From: Roridomyces roridus
Lineage: Eukaryota; Basidiomycota; Agaricomycetes; Agaricales; Mycenaceae
Length of the DNA: 64,000 nt
Assembly (NCBI GenBank): GCA_029378245.1
Contig: JARKIF010000034.1
Coordinates: 186,001 to 250,000 of the forward strand
Direction of reading: 5' to 3'
Each line of letters starts with the position of its first letter. The first letter of the stretch is position 1. Both the position numbers and the translations under genes were made by a program. The notes below the pieces were generated by a model. That model saw only the letters and a list, made by a program, of their open reading frames with translations. It was not told the origin of the DNA and searched no databases. Below are positions 30,731-44,803 of this stretch, in pieces.

Positions 30731-31556
30731 GCGATGAACACAGGCGGCGTACTCCGCCAATTCATCCTGCGTACATTGGGTCAAATCGAGAATAAAGCGT
30801 GAAAGCAAGAGTAACGGGAGCTGGAACGGTCTCCTTGCTCGAAAGATGTGGCTCTATAGACGCCTTGAGTTTCTTCGCTGGGCTCTCCATGCTATTTTCC
30901 AGGTGGCGGTTCTGTACATCGAGGAGCACGGACTCGAGCTGCCCAGGGGGTACGAGCTCTTCGTCGAGGTCGGCGAGCAATTCGGCCTCGAGTATCGCCC
31001 ATTCGCGTTCCGGCTCAGGCGGTTTCCTGGCACCCATGTTGGCTTGTCGGTCCGCGCCATCGTTGCCTGGGTCGCCGCTGTGGCCTTGGACGTAGACCAG
31101 TTTCACCTTTTGGCCATGATGCTTTCGGGCCTCCAGGTGGGAGTGGATGTATCGGATTATGGGCGCGTTCTTGACCGGCTTGCCCTCCGAGGTTCTCCAG
31201 CCATTCTTCATCCAACCACTGATATATTTCTGGAGACCTTGGGAGACGATTAATCCGGTTAGCGCTGATGAGAGATATAGGAACGTACAGTCCATCGAGT
31301 ATCTCGAGTCGGTCTTGATCATAAGGGGTCTTTGGCTCGGGGGAGTGGTCTCAAGGACTCGAAGAATCGCCTGTGGATTTGAATTAACATTGCAGCAAAA
31401 CAATGGCACTCCAGACGCACAATGAGCTCTGCACGGTTGTTGGTCTGATCGCCCGGACAGCGCTCCGCGATGTTCCTTGGCGGAGTGAGGAAACTGCATG
31501 AAAACGAGTGCCGTACGCACCTAGGGTCGTACGGTCCCCAGAATACTCCCACTCGG
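30731..31556 (-). pseudogene. RNase H1-like minus-strand paralog, copy 2, truncated at both ends
   Basis: Nearly identical to 23870-24620. It keeps the middle and distal catalytic segments (TNNRAELI, MIKTDSRYS, GHSGDPGNDGADRQAN) but lacks the start codon, the hybrid-binding domain and the first catalytic strand. Homology stops at 31554, where the sequence jumps straight to the partner of 25018. At the other end the last exon starts DELAEYAA, then leaves homology and reads CVHRCVVH to a stop. Without the first catalytic aspartate or a start it should be inactive. Confidence 0.85.
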
Positions 31557-31759
31557 TTGGGTGCAAGACGCGTTTGCACGCAAACGCAAACGCAAACGCG
31601 TCGTGATCTAGCCGAGCATCAATTTGTGATGCGCGAAGTGATGCACGTGACTCAAATTGCAATTCGCGTCTTCAACTCAAACTGCCTCGTACTCGATTCG
31701 TCTGCAGATTTCTGCGGCCACCGGCTCCTCTTACACCGCGTATATCGAAACCATCCAAA

Positions 31760-33015
31760 ATGCCTTACTACGCCGTCCGAATTGGGAGGCAACCGGGAGT
31801 TTATCTCGAATGGCCTGGGAAAAACCAGGCAGAGGAACAGGTGAGCAGCTCTTGACCAGCTATACGGATGCCTTGAAACGTGCATTCAGGTTAAAGGATT
31901 CACCGGCGCGAAATACAAAAAGTTCCACAGCAACGCAGAGGCTGAAGCATGGATTGCCGGAGACGGTGCTTCGTCTTCCACAGCAGCGGCGGCACCAGCA
32001 CCCGGAGCCTCCTCGAGCAGCAAGGGAAAGAAGAGGGAAATGTCCTCTGATGTCGATGCAGACGGCTGGGACGTTGTATACAGCGACGGGGCCTGCAAGG
32101 GCAACGGCCAAGTTGGTTCCGTCGCTGGCGTCGGAGTATGGTGGGGACCAGACGACCCGAGGTGCGTATAGCACTCCTTTTCACGTACTGTATTCATGCG
32201 ACCAAGGAATATCGCAGAGCGCTGTCCGGGCGACCAGACCAACAATCGCGCGGAGCTCATTGTACGTTTACAATACCACTTCGTCCGACGCTAATACGTT
32301 ACAGGCTATTCTCCGAGTCCTCGAGACCACGCCGAACAGCACGCGACCTCTTATGATAAAAACCGACTCCCAATATTCAATCCAATGTTCATCCACATAT
32401 CTTATCACCTAACCGAACTAATCACTCTCCAAGGCTTTAACGACTGGATCGGTGGTTGGATTAAAAGGAACTGGATAACCTCGTCCGGGCAGCCAGTGAA
32501 GAACGCGCCTCTTATTCGATACATCCAAGCCCACCTGGAAGCCCGCAAGCGTCGTGATCAACAGGTCAAGCTGTCCTACGTGAAAGGCCACAGCGGCGAC
32601 CGGGGCAACGACGGTGCCGACTACCAGGCCAACATTGGAGCCACGATGTCGATCACGCCCGAACGTCCTTGGGCTTCGCTGGAAGCCGCATTGCGCGCCC
32701 GGGAGGCGGAACCTATTCTCGTAGATGTGGCAAACCACCAGGTTTCCGGTCAGAGTCCCTCCAAGATACGCAAGACGGCGATGAGTGAAGCCATTAAGGC
32801 TTCTTCATCTCGTGCTGCAGCCCCAGCGCCCGTTCCATTTTATTTGACGCCGCAAAACAATGTCGTCAAATATTCCTCCGCCCCTGCACCTTCGGCAGAT
32901 GTACGTTCCCCGTCGTCCACTTTCCCTGAATCTAATACATCCTGTGCAGGAACTGGAGCAGTACGCCGATTGTCTCCTCGACGACGACGACATTATGGCG
33001 GATCTCAGTGATTAA
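31760..33015 (+). CDS. Ribonuclease H1-like protein, copy 2 of the plus-strand paralog (complete)
   Basis: ATG at 31760, same N-terminus as copy 1 (MPYYAVRIGRQPGVYLEWPG), same exon pattern (about six exons) and same catalytic residues: SDGACKGNGQ, TNNRAELI, MIKTDSQYS and GHSGDRGNDGADYQAN. The last intron (gtacgttcc...gtgcag) joins to DELEQYADCLLDDDDIMADL and a TAA at 33013-33015. This acidic end matches that of the minus-strand paralog (CLLDDDDLLSDL), showing it is original and that copy 1 lost it. About 300 residues. Its upstream region is the right half of the ancestral divergent promoter; the left half and the start of the partner gene are deleted, so regulation may differ from copy 1. Confidence 0.86.
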
Positions 33016-33310
33016 ACGAATCTAAACATTAATGGACCATGTAGGATTGATTTATGTGTGGAATGTATCTCCAAAAAGCGTCAGATTGCGTACAGTACAG
33101 GATACAAATGCATTGTGAGAGCAGAGATATGCGATGGATGGATGGAAAAAAAGGAATGTGTGGATGCATGCAGAGTGCGCAATTAAGAATAAGGTATAAA
33201 TGCATTGTCAAGAGAGGTGATGAGTGCAAGAAAGAAAGGAAAAACGAGAGTAGTCCGCCGCGCGGAAAGAGGATAAATATATGTACCAGGGTTGCGCGGC
33301 GGTGGCAAGG

Positions 33311-35402
33311 TTATAGCAGCGCCGTGCCGTCCTTGCCCGCAGCAACAAGCTCTTTCCAATCAGCTCGCCACCGCGTCATGTTGGCTCGCAAAGTCTTGTC
33401 GCCCAGAGTCTTCTCGATCCATAATAGAAGCGAGTCTTCATCTTCGGGGACAAAGAACGAGGAAAGCAAAGAGAGGATCGTCTCAAAATTGGCCGCAGCA
33501 GATGTTATGTGATCTGTATTCGTTAGAACGGACCTGACGAGAATACACGGAACACAAACCTCTGTAGACCCACACGATCGCGACAGCTACCGCCACAAAG
33601 AGATCCGTGCCCTCTAATAGAAAGGCATCCCAAAGGCGCAGCTGTGTTTGGAAGGGCACCGAGTTGGAGAACAGGGTAATGTACCACTTGGTCGCATACG
33701 ACGTTGTGGAGATGGTGTGTTTTTGGAACGCCGCATACACGTCCGGCATCATTTGCTCCGTTATCCGCTCCTGGACGTAGATGGCTTCGAGGAGGCCGGG
33801 GAATCCGGGCATGAAGATGCTGTGCATACCATAGGCATCGTGTAGCCGCACCATGGACGCGTAGACCTTTTCCGGCTCGAAGTAGCACAGAAGGGTGGCG
33901 GCAATGGGGCCCATGCCCTGGACGTAGCCGCAGTCATCACATCGCAAAGAAAAACAGTGCAGGACGTGGAATAGTGATCGCTGGCCTGCACCGTATCTCG
34001 TCCGGAACATAATATGTCCGCTGATAGTCCGTGGTACGTCCAAATCAATCTGGATATCGTACGTTGACGGCTTTTCCAGAGATTGGCGATACTGCTGGCT
34101 GAGCTGGGCCATCACGGCAGGCGATGTTCGTGCGAACGCGGTCATGAGCATGTCCCACGCAGCGGGCCGCCACCGATCCGGAATGCCCTTGTACGTTCGG
34201 AGTCGCAATTTCGCCTGCTTCGACGCTTTGACGCGCCACGACTCGACGTTGCCACCCTGATCACGAGAGAGAGGCTGCATCATCCGCGTCCACTTTTCTA
34301 TCCGCGACGTTTCCTTTAGAAGCACGGGGGCTGGGGGGACGGCGTCGAGGGATCGGGTAGTGGGTTTCTCAGACGAAGGACCCGCACGTGTTATAGAAAG
34401 GCGTTTCACAAGCGGTGTGGAGGGAAGCTGCACCAGTCGATCATGGGACGGCGTCGAGAAGAATCCATAGCTTGCGCGGCGTTAATGAAAGCCCATAAGT
34501 GCTATAGCAACTCACCGGTCGACCGCTTTCAGCGTCTGCATCTCTTTCGGGTCTAACGGAACCGACTTTTCCGTCCCGTCGCCAACGGCATTCTCAGCCA
34601 ACAGCTGACTTGCACGACTCGTTCCTATTCGTGCACGCGTCCGTTCCACACCCTCCTCGTACCCATCCCCTTTCACACCCGACATTTCCAGCTGGGCATA
34701 CGTGTTACGGACGTGGAAACCATCCATATCCTCGCCCTCGGATGGAACAAGCGAGGTCTTGCTCCCGGGAGAATATGTTGGATGCTTTAGCGGCAGTGAT
34801 GGACTTGGCATGCCCGCAGCTAAGAGAGAAGGGGTTGTAGGTATTGGTGAGGGGGTCGCTGGAGGCGAGTGTCCCACCGAAGCAGGAAGAGGTGGTAGCG
34901 CACGGAGAGAATTGGACTTTGGCGAACTGTGTCTGGAAGACTGACGGGAGGATGAGGGAATTGACGGGGAATGGCTAAAGTTGCCCGTGGACGCTCTTCG
35001 ATCCTCGACGGCTGTCATGCCCGAGGAGGTCGTCGCTGTCGTGTAGTCGGAAACGGGCCTGAGACTGGTTGTCCGCGGAGGCCCATTCAGAAGTACCCCT
35101 GCCTTTGTACGTGTCTGAGGTGGTGGTTTTGGGGGCACCTCCTGGTCCGCGTAGGCCAGTTCGGAGGGCTCGAAGCCATTGGTCTTTGGATATGAGGTGT
35201 GGTATGTGTCCGGGAGGGTGACGCTGACAATTGGGATGTGGTGGTCCTTTGGGGGGACAATCGGGCTCGGGCTGTCTGTGTACATGGAATAGATGGAAAA
35301 GAGTGTGGTTTCGGATGGAGTGCGTTCGTGCTCGAGACCTGTACCGGCGGATGTAGAGGAAGAGGAACGCGAAATCGTAACAGAGGGTGCTTCGAGGTCC
35401 AT
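33311..35402 (-). CDS. TBC-domain protein, probable Rab GTPase-activating protein
   Basis: TBC proteins switch off Rab GTPases on membranes. ATG at 35402 (MDLEAPSVTISRSSSSTSAG) opens a long disordered Ser/Pro-rich half of about 300 residues. After an intron the TBC domain starts at KGIPDRWRPAAWDMLM. The arginine-finger segment IDLDVPRTISGHIMF (IxxDxxR type) and the glutamine motif CGYVQGMGPIAATLL are both present, so it should be catalytically competent. LRLWDAFLLEGTDLFVAVAV marks the second half. The last exon, after gtttgtgttcc...gaatacag, gives DHITSAAANFETILSLLSSF and ends at a TAA (33311-33313). About 680 residues. It lies tail-upstream of the DNMT1-like gene on the same strand. Target Rab unknown. 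Confidence 0.85.
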
Positions 35403-35594
35403 AGACTCGAAGGGAGCAGGAACAGAGTTGTGATGGATCTTCTCCTCGGCCTGATGGATACAGAGTACCGCAAAAAGCAGCTACCTCCGACGTGGCAACT
35501 CGCTTGCATATGGCTACATGAATGATACTGCTACAGTGGCTATTATTCGATTTTCTTCTTCTTCTTCCCTGCAAGGCCCGCGTGGTCACATGCA

Positions 35595-38500
35595 TCAGTC
35601 GTCCACGAGCTCGTTCTTCCACCGGCTAAACAGAGCTGCTCTAAGTTCGCGACCCAACGCACGCGATATTTGCCAAGGCACCGCGTTGCCAATCTGGCGG
35701 TGCATCTGCCAATGATGAGTTGACTTGCATTCGAGCTCTCTTCAAGGCGCCTACCGTCACGACGTTGTTGTTCAACGACACGAACACAAACCAGTCAGGG
35801 AATCCCTGTGATCGCGCTAGTTCCCGCTGGACGGGAGTTTGAACAACGCCGCCGAATTAAAACACAGGAATCACGCACAACCGTCACCATTCTCATGCAC
35901 TGGAATTCAAGTTGAGTGGAGTGTTACAGAAAATGAGGAAATGACAGACATCAGGGTGGAGAACTCGGCTCTGCTTGGCTGTAGGGTGCATATTCGTGAC
36001 CGTCGTCGGAAAGTACCCCGCCCAGTTCAACCTCGAGTATAATGCTTGAGAGCGAAAATGAACATTACCCTTTCAAACTCAAGCCCGCTTACTTGATCTA
36101 TATCTGTTTCTCCCGACTGAAGAGGTCGGATTGCTGAACTGCCATTCGCCCAAACTGTCCGGAAGACCTGTTCCAATCAGCTCGACGTCAACACAAGAAA
36201 TGAGCTGCCCACTCCGGAAATCGGCACCGACTTCAAGTGGTACCGTCACGACACTATCAAAGTTTCAGCAAACTGACACTGGGATGAATGAATTCATACC
36301 GTTCGACCGTCTTTGGCAAAAGACACCTCGTAAAGTGTTGTAAATCTTCTGTGGCATGCTCCCGTGCCTCTCGCTGATAACTTGTCCGCGGCTCATACTT
36401 GTATTGAACCACACCCTCATACCCACAGTGAGGCTTCTCATAGTCACATTTCACAACGGGTATCCCCTCATCCTTCCGCCGCTTGACTAGATTTTGCAGT
36501 TTAGGATCGGCCTTCTTCCGATTGGGATGTTTCCTAGACCCGCAATCAACAATTGAACGTCGATTCAAAACAAAACCCTAACCAATCGAACGGCGGCAAG
36601 TCGCCGATGGCGTCTTCGATGGAGACAGACGGGTGTGCCATAGTACCGCGCGTCGTGCGCACCGGATTGACAGGCACCTTTTGAAGAGGCAACTTTATCC
36701 GAAGTTGGTGCACCACTTCAAAATCGTGACTGCACAAAACAGTCAGCGAGCAGCACATCAAGAAGAACGAAACCATTCACGTTGGTTGGGGTATTTCAGG
36801 CAGTGGATGCCCATGCAGCGCCGCCACGAGAAAAAAGCGAACTCGACTCTGTGGAGCACCGTAGTTGCCCGCTTGCAATAGGAAGTACCGCACTTGGTAC
36901 TTCATATCCAGCAAGGCACGAAGCAAGAGTTTGATGCCGCCCATCTCGATGCCGCCCTCGACGCGATATCGGCTCTCCTGCTTCGCAAGAAGATTGTATC
37001 GCAAGAATCCGGGGACGTTCTCGAGGAAGAAGAAATGCGGTCGGAAGAAGTCGACGTAGGAAAGGGTGGTAAGTATCAGATTACTTTTGGGATCCTCTGC
37101 TTTGCGGAACATGTTTAGTCCAGAATGTGATTGGCAAGGCAGGCCTGCGAATATGGCCCGCATCTTGCCAGGTTTCAGCGGGGGCGGTAGCTGCTCTCCG
37201 TTCCCGAAAAACTGATTTGGAATCTTGAATTCATGGCCCTCGTGCAATTTGACAAAATACCGCAGAACCGTATTGGCATCCTGACAGTATACCACCGCGT
37301 CCGAGTTTTTTCTACAAACTCATCATTGAGTGTCAACAACAAAAGCGCGTAACTCACTGTACAGTTCGAGCAGCGCTCGGCGTGATCTCAACGAGATGCG
37401 TAGGCTTCAGCAGTCCCCTACTTCCCTCGGCAATCCCATGGCTGAAGGCACCAGTCCCACCAAATAAATCCAGACAAGTGTAGTCTTCGTCCGTGTGCTG
37501 CGCCTCAAAGTCCTGCTCGCGCAACTCCGGGCGGTATAAATCCGACCGGCAGGTGGGGAATCCACAGACCACGTGAGAAGCAGCGAGTACCTCCACCCGT
37601 TTGGCCCACAATTCCTTACGCGAGCCAGAGAGAGAGGAAACACGGTGGGTGCAATAGAAGTTGTATGGAGAGTAATCGATCCACTCCTTCAACTCGTCCA
37701 GATCTTGAAAGAAATCGTACGCATAGACGTGCACGGGACGAATTAACAGTTTCCCGGGGACTGTAGTCGTTTCGTGGGTGAGAAAGACATGTCGTTCAGG
37801 CTGAGACAGGTCAGGCAGCCATCAATGACAGAAATTTGATACGCACGTAGATGTAAGGGACATCCCCGCCAAAGTCGATACCTCGCATATCAATCGCCAT
37901 TCGACCCACTTTCCGAAGAACAACCATAACACCTCCCCTCGATTCACGTTGCACTTCGGTCAGCTGCCCAATGAAAGCAGGACCAGAGCCTTTCTCGTTC
38001 TTGTAGAGAAAAAACTCGTGCTTGTGGAATTCAAAGCCCTGGTAGGTGACACCGGTCCTGTCCGGCAGAATAGTGCACTCGCCCAATATATTGTATTGCT
38101 CCGAGCGTGCGCATCGAACGCAATTCTCTGGTGGAGATCGCCCGAAACAGCGGATGAGTTCATCCTTGTCGATGGACGTGAATGACCCATCTGGTTGGCC
38201 GTTGTAAATGAATCTATGCACCCGTTGTCAGAACAGAAAATAAGGACAGAAAATATCGATACCGCACGAAAAAATGGCCCGGTAAGTCGCTGTGCGGCAG
38301 ATCTCCCCCATCTACAACGCTTGAAACTTTGATCTTGCGGACAATAGAGCTAACATCCTGATTCTCGCATAGAATAAGCATGAAGAGCTCTTGGGGATCT
38401 GCCATCTCGCCCATGATGGTCCCTAACCCGTGCTCCAGCCACTGAACGTGTACAATGCCTCTGTCGATTATGAAATAGATGATCCTGGCAAACCAGAAGT

Positions 38501-40146
38501 AGTCCGAGAGCGTCGCATTCTCGCCAATATTCGTAAAGGATGGTGCTGGTGCTTCCCGATTGGGATCATGAGCTCTACGAATCAACACAAAATCGCCCGA
38601 CTGGCGAAAAATGGTAGGACGGTGCAAATTAGTAGTAAATGAAATCACCTTGTACAGCTCTCCCCCAATCGTAGCTTCAGTATAATAGGGGTCCCTCTTC
38701 CTCTGATCGCTGTCCGTTGGGTACGCCTTCCGCATACCGGGACTCAGGACCAAATTAATCGATTCCCTAAGGTACCGGAGCTCCTTGGCTTTGCGGGCCT
38801 CCACGTCCGCCTGTTTCGGGGGTTTTGGCTGTGCACCCAGGACGTGCAGATCTTCTGTGAACAATCCATGCGCAAGCTGGGCGATGAGTGGAGTCACGGT
38901 TGTCGCAACTTGATTTTCCGCCCGGAGGAGCGCGAGGTCGGGATTGCCGATCGGCGCCAACTTGAGCGGTAATTGCGGTCGTCTTTGAGGGCGCCGGCGT
39001 GAGCGCACTTCACCCAACTTCTTGAGCAATAAATCGTGAACAAAAGGAACGGAGTCGAGATGTCTCATAGCTGGATTGTCCTCGAGTGCCTCTCGAATGC
39101 GCGGATTCTGCAGGGCCAACTTCAGGAAAGTGCTGGCCAAAGTTGAATGCGGTTCTTACAGAGGCATCCAGCGCTTCATCAGAATATTCTGTTTCGAACC
39201 GGAACGTAGCCCAGTCCTCGTTCGGATTGGAACGAGCCCGACGCAGAACGAACCGGGCCAAGCGTCGCGGAGCCAGATATCTTTTGAATAGGGTCTCATA
39301 CGATGCAGCAGGACCTCTCAGCTCGTAGAAAGCCCATTTCGTCTCTAAATAGATTGGTCTGCGTGCCAAGAATTAGCAAGAATCTATAGCAGCCCGAAAT
39401 TCACTTACATTTCCTGCTCTTCGAAATACCCAAACGCAGTGACTCCCAGAACGTCGAGGTGGAGATAATCGCCCTCATCCTCCTGCCCATAATCCTCGTC
39501 GTTTGCATCGGGCAAAAGAACAACTCCTGCAGCAACATAGTGCCTCGCGTCTGCTTCATCCGCATCCTGCTCCACGGCGTCGAGCCCAACCAGCGCGTCT
39601 CGCGCACACGGGTCGAAGACGCTGAAATTGGTTAACACGCGGAATGGTTTGCCTTGCAAGTCAAAGATATAGCAGCTCGTCTTGGCCAAGTGGATAAATT
39701 TACTCACCGTGTGCCGCCTCGACATCCTCCCCGGGCGCGGTATACTCAGAAGTTTCAATGATGACTTCGACGTTGGGTGGGGCCTTGTAAACCCACGCTT
39801 CTGTGCATACCATCGGAGTTGAACGTTGAACGGGCGGACCGATCCATTAACGCACGTACCGTCCAAGGGCTGCAGACGCTTCGCATCCTACGAGAGTGTA
39901 CAGCCCTGCTCAAGTGGATGCCCTGATACTTACGCGTCTTTGTCTGTCGTTCGAGTCCATCGTCTTGCGCTTTCGCGTGCTAGTTGGTATGTGTTGCTCT
40001 GGCTCAGGTTCGGGTTCAGGCACTATGCCTTCCGCCTCATCGGTCACGTCCATAGCTGTGCGTCTCCTGGGCGGCGGTGCCATGTTGAGAGTTGCGAATA
40101 GTCGGGTGTCAAGTCCAAGATCAAAAGTGGATTGACGCGCCATCAT
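35595..40146 (-). CDS. DNMT1-like cytosine-5 DNA methyltransferase with two BAH domains
   Basis: Maintenance-type DNA methyltransferase. ATG at 40146 (a second ATG follows). N-terminal exons give a basic/acidic linker, then a replication-foci-like domain (CYIFDLQGKPFRVLTNFSVF; RPIYLETKWAFYELRG). Two BAH domains follow: one around GELYKVISFTTNLHRPTIFR to RIIYFIIDRGIVHVQWLEHG, and one around GFEFHKHEFFLYKNEKGSG. The catalytic domain has motif I (CLDLFGGTGAFSHGIAEG), IV (AGLPCQSHSGLNMF, catalytic Cys), VI (FFLENVPGF), VIII (QAGNYGAPQSRVRFF), then VPLEVGADFRSG, GYFPTTVTNMHPTAKQSRVL, ARSQGFPDWF and motif X (RQIGNAVPWQISRALGREL), with a TGA at 35595-35597. About 15 exons, roughly 1150 residues. Motif IV has PCQSHS in place of the common PCQGFS, otherwise complete. 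It likely maintains methylation that represses elements such as those at 9-33 kb. Confidence 0.9.
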
Positions 40147-40476
40147 AAGGCGCTCCTCCGAAACAACTTTTGGTTACATGACTGCAGTTTTCATCCATTT
40201 CTGTAGCTAACAACAGTAATACATCGAGAGCATTGCAAGCACGCATCCGACGCCAAACCCATCAGCCGTTTCGTATATCAAGGTAGCAGGTAGGGCGGCA
40301 GGAGGCGGCGCGCAGGCAGTAGGCGGGATACAATTCGGAAGTGAGGGTCGAGAATAATAGGGTCCATGTGGTGGCAGAACACAACGCACGCGTCGTCTAA
40401 CGTCCACAGTGCGCATTACATTGAGCTTATAACCAAAAGAGAGGCAGAAAAGGAGGGATGGAGGGTTGAGCGCTGC
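40147..40476. other. Intergenic between HOG1 3' end and the methyltransferase start
   Basis: No gene seen. It should hold the methyltransferase promoter and the HOG1 3' flank. Confidence 0.6.
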
Positions 40477-42045
<1,569 letters not shown>

Positions 42046-42273
42046 GGAGGGTGGAGAGAAGAGAGGGAATGATTGATCAAGTCCAAATATCACCCGCCGA
42101 TTCTTTTGGATTGTATTCAAATTTCAGCGCCTTCTCCTGACAATTCTGCTCTCAATAGGGTACTCTCTCGTCTTTGTGGCCGATCTTGTCAAGAAATCTG
42201 AGGGACGAGACGATGAAAATCTTGGGTCAACTCGTTCGTTTAACGACGTCATACTTCCAAACGGGTAACGAAG

Positions 42274-43429
42274 ATGTTGCGACTTGCCACCAACAAGCTG
42301 ATTGTGCGTTGCCGACCCCTGCTGCCATTGTCTCGAATATTAACGCGTTTCCAGGCCTCTGGTGCCCGTCGATATGCGACGGAGGCAGCCCCGAAAAAGT
42401 CCAATGCGCTACCCTTGACACTGGCTCTGGGAGGTGTTGCTGGTTTGGCTTGCTACACTTACCTCTCCCGTACCGGCGGCATTCCGTCCAAGGTGCTCCC
42501 GAGTGCGCTCAATCCAGATGAGTTCATCACTCTCCCGCTGAAGAAAGTGGTTCCGTACAACCACAACACTTCAACGTTAGTCTTCCATCGAGTGTTTCCT
42601 CGCTGAATTCTCATGAAATGCCAGCTTTGTCTTTGGCCTCCCACCAAACACATCATCCAAACTACCAGTGGCTTCGTGTATCGTGGTCAAGGCCACCGAC
42701 CCTGAAGCTCTCAAGGACAAGAAGGTTCGTGTCAATTCTTTGTCATACCACACGACTGGACATTGTACCAGGGCAACCCCGTTGTACGTCCGTACACCCC
42801 GCTCTCTGGACATGCGGAAAGCACGGGTGAACTCTCCCTGCTTGTCAAAAAATACGAAACCGGCGTCATGTCCAAATACATCCATGAGCTCAAACCTGGC
42901 GACACCCTCTCCGTGAAAGGCCCTATCCCCAAGCTCCCGTACAAGGAGAACGAATTCTCCTCGGTCACCCTCATTGGGGGTGGTTCAGGTTAGATTACCC
43001 ACTCATCCACGACGTTGGCTAACCACCCACTCAGGCATCACTCCGCTCTACCAGGTCATCACTCACGCTCTGTCCAGCCCGCGCAACACCACCAAGTTCA
43101 CGCTTCTCTTTTCGAACGTGACTGAGGCCGATATTCTCCTCAAATCCGATCTGGACGCGCTAGCCAAAAAGCATTCCAACAACCTCCGCGTCGTGTACCT
43201 CCTCGACCAACCTCCCGCCGGGTGGACCGGCGGCAAAGGCTTCATCAGCGCAGACGTGATCAAGGAATACGTCGCGCCTCCCACTACGGAGGGTACTAAA
43301 GTCCTGGTGTGTGGGCCGCCGGGTCAAGTCGCTGCCATTGCGGGCAAGAAAGCGGGTATGAAGCAGGGTGAACTCGGCGGTGTCTTGAAGGAGCTTGGAT
43401 ACACTGAGGATCAGGTATTCAAGTTTTAG
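42274..43429 (+). CDS. MCR1: Mitochondrial NADH-cytochrome b5 reductase
   Basis: FAD enzyme passing electrons from NADH to cytochrome b5. ATG at 42274 opens MLRLATNKLIVRCRPLLPLS, an Arg-rich mitochondrial presequence, followed by one membrane segment (LPLTLALGGVAGLACYTYLS) as in Mcr1. The catalytic part has NPDEFITLPLKKVVPYNHNT, FVFGLPPNTSSKLPVASCIV, NPVVRPYTPLSG (FAD-binding RxYTPL), VKGPIPKLPY, TLIGGGSG|ITPLYQV (NADH-binding, split by an intron) and KVLVCGPPGQVAA, ending GYTEDQVFKF with a TAG at 43427-43429. About five exons and 330 residues, usual for the family. It shares a 228-base promoter region with HOG1. Confidence 0.93.
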
Positions 43430-43575
43430 AACAGAGCATAAGTAGAGCAATAATTATCGAATAAGTAAATGGATGACCGCAGGAGGTGTGGTTACTTCAA
43501 GTTCCACTGTATCTCCTACTAGATCTTCTCGCGTCGTGCGTTGTCTCGTGATCGCTGCCTTGTTCTCACCGCTCC

Positions 43576-44803
43576 ATGTCCCTTGCCTGGTTTCCCAGTG
43601 GTAAGACCGACCTACCTCTCGCTCGAAAAGCTCATCCAGAGCTAGCCCAATCCCGTCTCGGTCTCAGCAAGTGCGAACAAAGAGTCTGGTTTCTGTTCAG
43701 CACTTACGGGACTCTTGCAGTAATCGCATGAAGAAACAGCAACAGAAACAGGCGACTTGGCTTGCTTTGAAGAAAAGGGAATCGGAGCGGGCAGCTATTC
43801 GTGCCCGCCATCTGGCTGCTAATCCGGAAGAGCGCGAACCTCTGGATTCTCAAGATCGAACGCTCCTCGATTACTACTCCATCGCAGTGGGCTGCGAGAA
43901 CAGAAACATGAATCGTTACGCCGATGTCATGCCATACGACAGGACTCGCGTAGTTGTAGGCGCACAGGTGCTTGCTGCTCAGCTTTCTTCACCCCTTCAC
44001 GCCTGACTTGTATTCTCAAGAGATACCTCAATGCGAGTTGGTGTGTCGAACAGTTTGGTGGCCACAGCTGGATAGCATCCCAAGCACCCTTGCCCAATAC
44101 GGCACATACATTCCTCAGTTTCATTCGTGGACCCGTCACCGTTCCGGGCTCGGCGTCTTCGACTCGCATAAGGACCGTTGTCCAGCTCACGCGACTTGTC
44201 GAGGGCGGCCGCACCAAAGCTCACCCCTACTTTCCCGGTGTTGTAGGCCAATCCATCGTCCACGATGGGTACCCGGGACCGCCCCTCGAAGTCACCCTGG
44301 TCGAGAAGGCGAATATAGTCGAAGCGTCCTGTGTCAGATCCGTGGTCTCGCTCTCTATCCAAGGCGATCGGCAGAATGATATCCGTTTCCAACACTTGCT
44401 CTACACGGCGTGGCCAGACCAAGGAGTGCCTGAGCTAGAAGAAGAAAGGACTCTTCTATCCTTCGTGCGGCTGGTCGACAGCACGAACAGGCAAAAGGAA
44501 GCAGCTTCGGATGACCCTGATCCTCCCATTCTGGTCGGCTGCTCTGCTGGAATAGGGAGAACCGGCACCTTCATTGCGATCTCGTCTTTACTACGGAAAC
44601 ATGGTTTCCTACCTCCCCCCGCGTCTCCATCCTCCTTGTCTTTGACGTCCCCCCTCGGAGAGTTGCCTGCCACTTTTGATGTCGTTGGTCGGGAAGTTGA
44701 CTCGTTGCGAGAGCAGAGACCTGCGATGGTACAACAATTTTCGCAGCTTGAGTTGATATATACTCTCCTTGACTCTGCGCTAGCCAGTGAGCAGCGACTG
44801 TAG
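43576..44803 (+). CDS. Tyrosine-specific protein phosphatase (classical PTP)
   Basis: Removes phosphate from phosphotyrosine. ATG at 43576 (MSLAWFPS) begins a short first exon; small exons lead to NRMKKQQQKQATWLALKKRE. The PTP fold shows DYYSIAVGCENRNMNRYADV, YLNASWCVEQFGGHSWIASQ APLPNT, FQHLLYTAWPDQGVP (WPD loop with the general acid) and the P-loop ILVGCSAGIGRTGTFIAI (C-x5-R), then the Q loop MVQQFSQLELIYTLL. Stop TAG at 44801-44803. All catalytic elements are present, so an active enzyme is expected. Fungal relatives (Pyp1/2, Ptp2/3) often dephosphorylate Hog1-type kinases; HOG1 lies 1.5 kb away, but any link is only suggestive. The first two introns are my least certain joins. Confidence 0.85.
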
